64,000 bases of DNA from the NCBI GenBank assembly GCA_034408895.1, contig JAWXCI010000010.1, positions 1-64,000 on the forward strand, in the 5' to 3' direction. This document shows positions 55,528-62,711 of the stretch, piece by piece. The DNA comes from UBA4660 sp034408895. GTDB lineage: Bacteria > Bacteroidota > Bacteroidia > Flavobacteriales_D > Sanyastnellaceae. Position numbers and translations under genes: made by a program. The notes below the pieces were generated by a model that made no database searches, was not told where the DNA came from, and saw nothing but the letters and a program-made list of their open reading frames with translations. Numbering within the stretch: the first letter of the stretch is position 1; the number at the start of each line of letters is the position of its first letter.

Positions 55528-56582
55528 AAAAAATTCTTCTCATCGAGGACAACAAGGACGTACGCGAGAACACAGCAGAGATTTTGGAACTTGCCAGTTA
55601 CCGGGTTTTTGCAGCAGAGAATGGCAAGATGGGAGTAGAAATGGCGCAGGGTGAAAATCCCGACCTAATTATTTGCGACATCATGATGCCCGTGCTGGAT
55701 GGTTATGGCGTACTTCACTTGCTGGGCAAGAATGAAAAAACTGCAGGCATTCCATTCATCTTTCTAACTGCAAAGGCAGAACGAACCGATGTGCGCAAGG
55801 GAATGGAAATGGGTGCCGATGATTACATCACGAAACCTTTTGACGACATTGAACTGCTGAACGCGGTGGAGAGCAGGCTGAAAAAAGCGGAAGCGCTGCG
55901 CAAGGAAGTTCCTGCTACCGCTGATGGAGTGAGCGACCTCATCAGCAAAGTGAACGGATTGGAAGACATCGTTCATATCGCACAACGCCAGCAAGTGAAA
56001 TCGTTTAGGAAAAGGAGTCTTGTGTTTTCTGAAGGTGATACACCTTCGGGACTTTACCTGCTGAACAGCGGTAAAATAAAAATTTGCAAGAGCCACGAAA
56101 TGGGAAAATCACTCATCACACGGCTCATTCACCCGGGCGAATTTTTCGGATTTCTTCCGCTGCTTGAGGGAAATGAACATAGCTCATCAGCCGAAGCACT
56201 GGAAGATTGCGAAGTCACCATTTTCCCACAGGAAGATTTTTTCAGGCTCATTGAACGGTCGCCACAGGTGGCACAGCAATTCATAAAAATGCTGGCAGGC
56301 AACATGACCAGCGACCATGAAAAACTTGTGGCACTCGCTTACAGCAGTGTGCGCAAACGCACAGCCGATGCGCTTCTCACACTGAAAAAACGCTATCAGG
56401 AAAATGCTGGCGCCCACTTCAGCATGGCCATAGCGCGCGAAGACCTTGCGAACATAGTGGGCACCGCCACGGAATCTTTGATACGCACACTGAGCGATTT
56501 CCGCGAAGAAGAAATTATTTCCATTTCGGGTTCAAGCATTACCATTCTCGATGAACAAAAACTTACAAGAATGAAAAATTGA
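55524..56582 (+). CDS. Response regulator fused to a Crp/Fnr-type transcription factor
   Basis: 352 residues. The receiver domain (1-125) has the acidic pair LLIEDNKDV, the phosphoacceptor Asp in LIICDIMMPVLDGYG and the lysine in YITKPFDD. A cyclic-nucleotide-binding-like domain follows (about 155-275: FSEGDTPSGLYLLNSGKIKI, HPGEFFGFLPLLEGN), then a Crp-type helix-turn-helix (MAIAREDLANIVGTATESLI). No N-terminal Fnr cysteines are present, so signal input is probably through phosphorylation by the adjacent kinase. It is near nos relics and the cbb3 operon, suggesting control of respiratory or oxygen-limited genes (inference). Confidence 0.9.
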   Translation: MKKILLIEDNKDVRENTAEILELASYRVFAAENGKMGVEMAQGENPDLIICDIMMPVLDGYGVLHLLGKNEKTAGIPFIFLTAKAERTDVRKGMEMGADDYITKPFDDIELLNAVESRLKKAEALRKEVPATADGVSDLISKVNGLEDIVHIAQRQQVKSFRKRSLVFSEGDTPSGLYLLNSGKIKICKSHEMGKSLITRLIHPGEFFGFLPLLEGNEHSSSAEALEDCEVTIFPQEDFFRLIERSPQVAQQFIKMLAGNMTSDHEKLVALAYSSVRKRTADALLTLKKRYQENAGAHFSMAIAREDLANIVGTATESLIRTLSDFREEEIISISGSSITILDEQKLTRMKN

Positions 56583-56588
56583 TTCCAG

Positions 56589-57314
56589 TTGGAAGAACAC
56601 ATCATCATTTTCATCATCGCCCTTGTCACAGAAATTATTGGGACAGTTAGTGGTTTTGGTTCTTCGATGTTGTTTGTGCCGCTGGTTGGGTTGGTGTTGC
56701 CGCGTCCGCATGTGCTGGGTGTTACAAGCTTACTTCATGTATTCAGCAATACAGTGAAGGTGCTGATGTTTCGTAAACATATTGACTGGCGCATTGCACT
56801 CAAATTTGGAATTCCGAGTTTGTTACTCGTAATCGTTGGGGCATTTCTTGCCGGAAGTATTAATGATAGTTGGGCCCAGATTTCACTCGGTTTGTTTCTG
56901 CTTCTTGTTTCTGGGCTGTTCTTTTTCTTCCCCCAGATTAAATTGAAACCGACCAATGCAAGTGCAATTGCCACTGGTGGCGTGGCAGGTTTTGTTGCAG
57001 GAATGCTGGGCACTGGTGGAGCCATTCGCGGAGCAGGACTTGCTGCATTTGGACTAAGCTCAAGTGCGTTTGTGGGTACGTCCGCAGCCATTGATTTCGG
57101 TGTGGACTTCTCGCGCATGTTCATTTATATCTCCGAAGGTTTTATGCCACTCGGCATTCTCGCCATGGTTCCTGCCCTACTTATTGCCTCAGTGCTTGGA
57201 ACATGGATTGGCAAAAAAATACTTGACCGAATTTCGCAGAAAGTGTTTAGGAAAATTGTACTGGCGATGATTTTTTTGATGGGAGTAGTGCTCGTGGTGA
57301 AGCAGATGATGTGA
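56589..57314 (+). CDS. TauE/SafE family membrane transporter
   Basis: 241 residues, TTG start six bases after the regulator's stop. About eight hydrophobic segments with the family's two glycine-rich repeats: GTVSGFGSSMLFVPLVGLV and GVAGFVAGMLGTGGAIRGAG. Members export sulphite or sulphonates or move other anions; substrate unknown. Closeness suggests co-transcription with the two-component genes. Confidence 0.88.
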   Translation: MEEHIIIFIIALVTEIIGTVSGFGSSMLFVPLVGLVLPRPHVLGVTSLLHVFSNTVKVLMFRKHIDWRIALKFGIPSLLLVIVGAFLAGSINDSWAQISLGLFLLLVSGLFFFFPQIKLKPTNASAIATGGVAGFVAGMLGTGGAIRGAGLAAFGLSSSAFVGTSAAIDFGVDFSRMFIYISEGFMPLGILAMVPALLIASVLGTWIGKKILDRISQKVFRKIVLAMIFLMGVVLVVKQMM

Positions 57315-57345
57315 AGCAAAATTCTTGAACAAAAAAATTGCCTAC

Positions 57346-58028
57346 TCACAGATCCTTCTTCCCAAATTTCCTTCCGGCAAACCAAACAGGAACGATTGCC
57401 CAAAGCAGTAGCACAGAAATTGAAAGACCAGTTGCTGAACCGAAAATTTGCTGGAACAACGCACCGGTATATCCCAGCATCGCGCTCATGTCGAGTTCGA
57501 ATAAAACGGAAATACGTGCGAGGTCAACAGGATTTAGCACACACATCATAAGGGTTGCTTTGTCCAGCGGATAGTCGCTGAATGCGTAAAGGATGAAGAG
57601 TACCAACCCATCGTAGATAGTGGCGAAGTAGAACCAGAGTAGTTTGGTGAACCCGATTCCGCGGGCTTTGTCGCGTGTGAACACCGAAGCAAGAAATGCC
57701 AGTGCGGTGAAAACAAAAGTGAGCAACACACCACTGCTACAAGCAGAAGCCCGGTGGCAGTGCCATCGAAAATGAGAACCGGAATGCCACAGCCAAGAAC
57801 GAATGCCAGCGCAAGTGATAACGAAAGTCCGTTGTACATGCTGAAGAAAAGCGATGAACGCCTGATTGGTTGTGCGAGCAACAATTCTATGAACTCGCTG
57901 CTTTTGTAATAATAGATGGTGGAAAAAATCATGCTGACCAGCGGCACGAACAACAGCACAATGGAGTACAGTAACACAATCCTGTTTCGCAGGATGTCGA
58001 GCAATGTGTATTTGATAATGCGAATCAT
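57346..58028 (-). pseudogene. nosY: nosY relic: nitrous-oxide-reductase-associated ABC permease
   Basis: Starting at 58028, the frame encodes RIIKYTLLDILRNRIVLLYS, SSEFIELLLAQPIRRSS and a run of membrane helices, then loses the frame near 57735 in a GTGGTGTGT tract. A second frame continues with LLTFVFTALAFLASVFTRDK, LNPVDLARISVLFELDMSAM and ends at FGKKDL. Both halves together make one NosY-like protein split by what looks like a two-base insertion. Compared with the usual ~260-residue length, the loop between the first two helices is also missing. The start overlaps the nosF relic's stop (ATGA). Non-functional. Confidence 0.8.
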
Positions 58029-58593
58029 ACTTGAACAGTGTGTAACGCTGATGAAGTTTTTGCTTCGCTTTCGCTCAACATCACTTTGGCTATGGCTTTG
58101 GATAGCTGGTATTCGCCTGTGATGTTTCGCAATTCGCTGATGGCAAGGTGAAAAAGTTTTTTGACTTCGTTGAGGTAAACCACCTCGGTGGCCATTTCGT
58201 CCATGTCACTCAGCTGAGTGGTGACTAAAATCAATTTGCCTTCGCTCTTTTCCTGTTGAATTTTTTTCTTCAGTATTTCACTAGCCAGCGGGTGGAGGCT
58301 TGCAGTGGGTTCATCGAGCACCAAAATCTACGGACGAAACAGAAACGCGATGCTGGCATTCACTTTTTGCCGTGAAATTCTTCTATCAGTTCTTCGGCCG
58401 TGTTTGAATGTTCCTTGCGGCTATGGCGCAGCATGTCGAACAACTGTCTCACCCGAATGTTGTCGGGGAAACGACTGATTTGAGGCATGTATCCAATCGT
58501 GTTGCGATACATGCAGTCGCGGTGAATGCCTTTTCCGCTGACGAGTACTTCTCCGTTTTTCGGAATCACCAAACCCAGCAGACACTTGATGAG
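58025..58593 (-). pseudogene. nosF: nosF relic: ABC ATPase of the nitrous oxide reductase maturation system
   Basis: The 5' part keeps LIKCLLGLVIPKNGEVLV and the Q-loop region TIGYMPQISRFPDNIRV but lacks everything before it, including Walker A. At about 58360 the frame stops after EEFHGKK; the ABC signature is gone, and the next frame resumes as VNASIAFLFRP, a TAG, and then ILVLDEPTASLHPLASEI (Walker B region). The H-loop histidine is glutamine (LVTTQLSDMDE). The tail QLSKAIAKVM matches NosF. A truncated start, an internal deletion, a nonsense codon and a lost switch residue make it dead. Confidence 0.82.
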
Positions 58594-58779
58594 CTAGGAC
58601 ATCGAACGGAATCATACATGTAATTGATGGGGTATTGTTGCCACCCCAATAATTAGGTGGTAGTTGGCTTGCTGAATTACCAGAAGCGAAAAATCCCGGG
58701 ATGAGAGTTTCTGGAATTTTTTGTTCACGCATCCTTCCAAGTGTATGGAAAAGCATCTGCAAATGTTTTCGTCAACGAA

Positions 58780-59484
58780 TCACTTGCCGCAACAATCCAC
58801 CCCACACTTCTCTACACTTGCCTTAGGGCTTAGGTAAGGAATACCGAGGTTGCTTCCGCGGAAAATGAGGAGTAGCGCAATGCATAGTGCAAACACTCTG
58901 ATGAATTGCTGATGTTGTGGCTTCACAACATTTTTAATCTGCCGTGCAAAAGTTCCAATCATGACCAGCACTGGGGTGGTGCCTATTCCAAATACAAACA
59001 TGAACAGCGCACCTTGCACCATGTCACCTGTGGCAAGTGCACCAGCAAGTGCTGCGTACACCAAACCGCAAGGCAAAAGCCCGTGAAGCAATCCCAGAGA
59101 AAACATTGCACCTGGATTTCGTTTTGCTATCACAGTAGAAAATATTTTCTTCAGTGCAACTACTGCTCGAGATGAGTTGGAGGTCATCCATTTCAATTTC
59201 ATCCTTTGAGGAAGCAACATAAAAAGTAAAACGAAAATTCCTGCGGCAATGGCAAGCCCCTGCTGAAAGCCCATCATAGCAACAGAAAGTCCGATAGCGC
59301 CCATCACCAAACCCATGAGGCTATAGGTGATAATCCTGCCGAGGTGGTTGAATGTTTTGGAACGGATGAAACGTATGCGGCTGCTGCGGTCGTACGGCAT
59401 TGCACTGATGAGCGGACCGCACATGCCAGCGCAATGCAGACTTCCTGCTAGACCAAGAATAAGTGCAGCAATTAAAAAGTGCAT
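58780..59484 (-). CDS. TauE/SafE-like membrane protein of the cbb3 oxidase operon
   Basis: 234 residues, about six membrane helices. The N-terminus has a cysteine pair in GSLHCAGMCGPLISAMP, a second glycine-rich repeat SLGLLHGLLPCGLVYAALAG, and a Cys-rich end CGVDCCGK. Proteins of this sort follow ccoH in Bacteroidota and probably help deliver copper to the oxidase or export a metal. The start lies three bases after ccoH ends, so it is the last gene of the operon. Confidence 0.85.
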   Translation of the reverse strand: MHFLIAALILGLAGSLHCAGMCGPLISAMPYDRSSRIRFIRSKTFNHLGRIITYSLMGLVMGAIGLSVAMMGFQQGLAIAAGIFVLLFMLLPQRMKLKWMTSNSSRAVVALKKIFSTVIAKRNPGAMFSLGLLHGLLPCGLVYAALAGALATGDMVQGALFMFVFGIGTTPVLVMIGTFARQIKNVVKPQHQQFIRVFALCIALLLIFRGSNLGIPYLSPKASVEKCGVDCCGK

Positions 59485-59487
59485 AGC

Positions 59488-59925
59488 TCAGGGTATAGTA
59501 ATTTGTTGTTCGAAATAGTACGGCACACCATCAGTCATCCATTCGAGTTTGAAGAGGTAAAGTCCTTTGGCGAGGTTGCTGGTTGCGATTTGCTGTTGAT
59601 AGTTTTCATCCAGGTTTAGCGGAATCATCATGTCGTTTTGTGAACCTGCCGGGCAGTAGAACTGAATCGTGCCTTCCGGTCTTTTCCCACGCTGTAGTTC
59701 AGGCATGATGAGCTGGATGCCACCGGCACGTGTTGTAACAACAGGTTTTTGTGCAAGTTCATTTGTATTGTTCGTGGCCTGAATGCGGTCCTCGTATTTC
59801 AATTCCTGAGCATAGTAGTCAGCCGAAACTAACTCTACTTTGTGATGCCGTGCACGCACCACGAACGAAATAATCATCGCGGCAAAAGCCATATAAACAA
59901 TTGAAATTTTCCAGCCCCAGTTCAT
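59488..59925 (-). CDS. ccoH: FixH/CcoH family oxidase assembly protein
   Basis: 145 residues. One N-terminal membrane helix (WKISIVYMAFAAMIISFVV), then a conserved loop ADYYAQELKYEDRIQATNN and a periplasmic beta-rich domain ending in LKWMTDGVPYY-like strands (here LEWMTDGVPYYFEQQI). CcoH is needed for stability of the cbb3 oxidase. It sits between ccoG (11-base gap) and the SafE-like gene (3-base gap). Confidence 0.9.
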   Translation of the reverse strand: MNWGWKISIVYMAFAAMIISFVVRARHHKVELVSADYYAQELKYEDRIQATNNTNELAQKPVVTTRAGGIQLIMPELQRGKRPEGTIQFYCPAGSQNDMMIPLNLDENYQQQIATSNLAKGLYLFKLEWMTDGVPYYFEQQITIP

Positions 59926-59936
59926 GATAATGTTTT

Positions 59937-61343
59937 TTAGTTGGCCCCTGCCACCGGTCCAATGAATGTTGTTATTTCTTTTTGAATCAATCGCCCATTC
60001 GTCCAGAATTCAATCACCATTTCATTTTTTCTATGCGTGATTTCATTTGCGTTCATCAGTATAAAAAATTCTGACTCTTCGAGGCTGTCTGCTTTTACCA
60101 TCATGGCATTTCCTACAGGTTTTACCGTTGCTCCTTCCACGCGCATTTCAATGGGCATGTCATCTTTCGTCTTGTTGATGATTTTGATTTGATATAGATT
60201 GTTCACTTGCCCGTCTTCCTGTACAGTGAAAATCTGGCCACGGACTTTGTTGATGGTGACATCCACATCGCTGCGTGTAATGAGCAGGAACGCTTCAAGT
60301 GAAACCAGTGCTAACAACACAGCGGTGTATGCAAACATTCGTGGTGTCCATCTGAGTTTTTTTCCTGTGCGAATGGTGTACTCCGATGCGTAACGGATAA
60401 GTCCTTTCGGCTTATGCACCTTTTCCATCATGAAATTGCATGCATCAATACATGCAGTGCAATTAGTACATTCAAGTTGTGTTCCATGTCGGATGTCAAT
60501 TCCTGTGGGACACACGCGCACACATTCAAAACAATCAATACAATCACCAACACCTGTTTTTATTTCCCTGTTGAATTTGCTGCGAGGTTCACCGCGCTTG
60601 TGGTCATATGCCACCACGATGCTGTGCTTGTCGAGCAACACGCTCTGCATTCTTCCGTATGGGCAAACAACTAGGCAAGCCTGTTCTCTGAACCACGAAA
60701 AAATGAAGAAGAAAGCTCCAGAGAAAATTATCATGGTGGTGAAACCACCAATGTGGAGGGAGAGCGGCTCAATTACAATTTTTTTCAACTCATCAATACC
60801 GATTATGTATGCAAGAAAAGTATTTGCAACAAGAACGGCAATGAGGAAAAACAAAGTGAGCTTCAACGATTTTTTCCTGATTTTTTCTGCTGTCCATGGA
60901 CTTTTATTCAAAGCGCGTTGGTGTGTGCCATCGCCTTCAATGGCATATTCAATTTTACGGAAAACCATTTCCATAAAAACAGTTTGTGGACAAACCCACC
61001 CGCAAAACACACGACCATAAGCAACAGTAAATAATGCAACGAACAGGATAAAGATGAGCATGCCTAACATGAAAAGGAAAAAATCCTGTGGCCAGAAATG
61101 CACCCCGAACATGATGAATTTCCGTTCAATCACATTGAACAGAAAGAGCGGGTCGCCATGGATTTTGACAAAGGGAAGTGAAAAGAAAACAACTACGAAG
61201 AAGTAACTCACCACGGAGCGCCACTGGTAGAACTGGCCCTTTGGTTTCTTTGGGTAGAACCAATTGCGGTGACCGGTAATATCAATGTGCGTGACCGTAT
61301 CGCGAAATGATTCATCATCCTGAAAGGGTTCATTCGTCATCAA
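59937..61343 (-). CDS. ccoG: Cytochrome c oxidase accessory protein CcoG
   Basis: 468 residues. Several membrane helices, with the first ferredoxin-like motif at VAYGRVFCGWVCPQTVFMEM, another at QACLVVCPYGRMQS, and the two 4Fe-4S clusters in CIDCFECVRVCPTGIDI and CTNCTACIDACNFMMEK. A C-terminal Ig-like periplasmic domain follows. CcoG (FixG/RdxA) reduces copper for cbb3 oxidase assembly. It follows ccoP by seven bases. Confidence 0.94.
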   Translation of the reverse strand: MMTNEPFQDDESFRDTVTHIDITGHRNWFYPKKPKGQFYQWRSVVSYFFVVVFFSLPFVKIHGDPLFLFNVIERKFIMFGVHFWPQDFFLFMLGMLIFILFVALFTVAYGRVFCGWVCPQTVFMEMVFRKIEYAIEGDGTHQRALNKSPWTAEKIRKKSLKLTLFFLIAVLVANTFLAYIIGIDELKKIVIEPLSLHIGGFTTMIIFSGAFFFIFSWFREQACLVVCPYGRMQSVLLDKHSIVVAYDHKRGEPRSKFNREIKTGVGDCIDCFECVRVCPTGIDIRHGTQLECTNCTACIDACNFMMEKVHKPKGLIRYASEYTIRTGKKLRWTPRMFAYTAVLLALVSLEAFLLITRSDVDVTINKVRGQIFTVQEDGQVNNLYQIKIINKTKDDMPIEMRVEGATVKPVGNAMMVKADSLEESEFFILMNANEITHRKNEMVIEFWTNGRLIQKEITTFIGPVAGAN

Positions 61344-61350
61344 TTAAAAA

Positions 61351-62538
61351 TCATTTTGGGGACGCTTTGGTAACACTGTCTTTAGGTTCAAGCGGAATTG
61401 TTTTGAGTGAATCCGCTGTAATTATTGTCGGGTTGGAAGGCATGTCGCTCCACGAATCGCCTTGCGGTTCTTTCGGATTCGGAGGATGGCTTCCATAAAT
61501 GCTTTTGATGTAACTCGTAATCTGTGCCATATCCTTTGGCCTTATTTCACTTTGCCATGAACGCATGCCCTTGTCTGGCCATCCGTACTTGATGGATTTG
61601 AAAATATCACTCATGCTTCCGCCATGCATCCAATAGTCGTCTGTCAGGTTGGGCCCCGTTCCCCCCTGTCCTTGGTTGCCGTGGCATGCTGCGCATGTTT
61701 TCTCAGTAAACAAATTTTTCCCGGCACCGAGGTCATTCGCTGATGAAAGAAACATAACCGTTGTTTCATCCACCAGGTTTCCTTGTTTCGCGCGATGCGC
61801 TGTGAGTTCGGCCTGCGCTTTCTCTTCCTCAATCTGAAGTTCCTCAATCATCAGCGGCCCAGAATCAAATACATGGTAGTAACCGATATAGACGAATGCA
61901 AAAACAATTGTGAGATAGAAGCCGTACTTCCACCAGGGCGGCAGGCTATTGTCAAGTTCCCTTATTCCATCGTAGTTGTGGTCAGTGAGAATTGCTGCCT
62001 CCTGTTCAATTGCAACCGATTTATGAAATACATCCCAAAACGATTTTGTTTTTTGCTCGACAAATGGTGCAGGTTCTTTTTCTTTCACAAGGAAAAGTCG
62101 AATCATTTGTGCGTAGTAAAGCACCACAAGTAGTTCGATAAAAATGGTAATCGCAAGTGCGTTGTAAGCTGAATGTCCAAATCCTTCTTTTAAAAATTCA
62201 AGTCCAAAATCCTGTGCTTCATATTTTGCCGGAACGAAACTCAATGCAAGAAGCACAACGATTGTCTTCAGCGCGTTGCCAGTATTACGCGAGTAATTTT
62301 TGGCCACCGCAGAAAGAAGTTTTGAAAGTTGCAGAATAAAAACCAGAAGGACAAATGCCACAAAACACATGGCATAAAAATGAGGTTCCTGATAGGGTGA
62401 TGAATTCTCAACGGGTGCAGCGGCAATTTCAACAACTGGAGTGGCTGCGGTCTGTGCAAGAGCAGTTGATGAAACTGCCATTGCAAAAACACTCATCATG
62501 AAATGGGTAAATTGTGTTTTGATGTTATCTGTACACAT
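61351..62538 (-). CDS. ccoP: Cytochrome cbb3 oxidase subunit III (CcoP-like)
   Basis: 395 residues. The start is uncertain: the Met at residue 14 or 15 better opens a signal-like segment. Two or three membrane helices, the CcoP hallmark DHNYDGIRELDNSLPPWWKY near 185-205, and one haem c site CAACHGNQGQGGTGPNL with a distal methionine in WPDKGMRSWQ. Only one c-haem site is seen, whereas proteobacterial CcoP has two. It passes electrons to the catalytic subunit. The tail is Pro/Ser-rich. Confidence 0.92.
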   Translation of the reverse strand: MCTDNIKTQFTHFMMSVFAMAVSSTALAQTAATPVVEIAAAPVENSSPYQEPHFYAMCFVAFVLLVFILQLSKLLSAVAKNYSRNTGNALKTIVVLLALSFVPAKYEAQDFGLEFLKEGFGHSAYNALAITIFIELLVVLYYAQMIRLFLVKEKEPAPFVEQKTKSFWDVFHKSVAIEQEAAILTDHNYDGIRELDNSLPPWWKYGFYLTIVFAFVYIGYYHVFDSGPLMIEELQIEEEKAQAELTAHRAKQGNLVDETTVMFLSSANDLGAGKNLFTEKTCAACHGNQGQGGTGPNLTDDYWMHGGSMSDIFKSIKYGWPDKGMRSWQSEIRPKDMAQITSYIKSIYGSHPPNPKEPQGDSWSDMPSNPTIITADSLKTIPLEPKDSVTKASPK

Positions 62539-62552
62539 TGTAGAACGGTGAA

Positions 62553-62711
62553 TTAGTTCAACGGTAAATTTTTCTGTTCGTCAATGCTCTTCTTGTCTTC
62601 GCGCAACACCATGATGGTTACTGTGGTGAAGAACAAAACGAAAATGACAAGTGATGTGAGTGCGTAAAAACTCACTCCGGTAATTCCTTCGAGGTAATTG
62701 ATGAATTTCAT
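62553..62711 (-). CDS. ccoQ: CcoQ-like small subunit of cbb3 oxidase
   Basis: A 52-residue ORF starting at 62711 that overlaps the CcoNO stop by an ATGA. It has one membrane helix (FYALTSLVIFVLFFTTVTIM), then the basic, polar end VLREDKKSIDEQKNLPLN. Position between ccoNO and ccoP and this layout match CcoQ/FixQ, which stabilises the oxidase complex. It is 14 bases upstream of ccoP. Confidence 0.88.
   Translation of the reverse strand: MKFINYLEGITGVSFYALTSLVIFVLFFTTVTIMVLREDKKSIDEQKNLPLN

Noticed and set aside
58594..58779. Remaining ORF upstream of the nosF relic as a NosD or NosL end
   Set aside because: The frame contains a NYWGGNN-like piece but no recognisable NosD or NosL motif, so I leave it unassigned.
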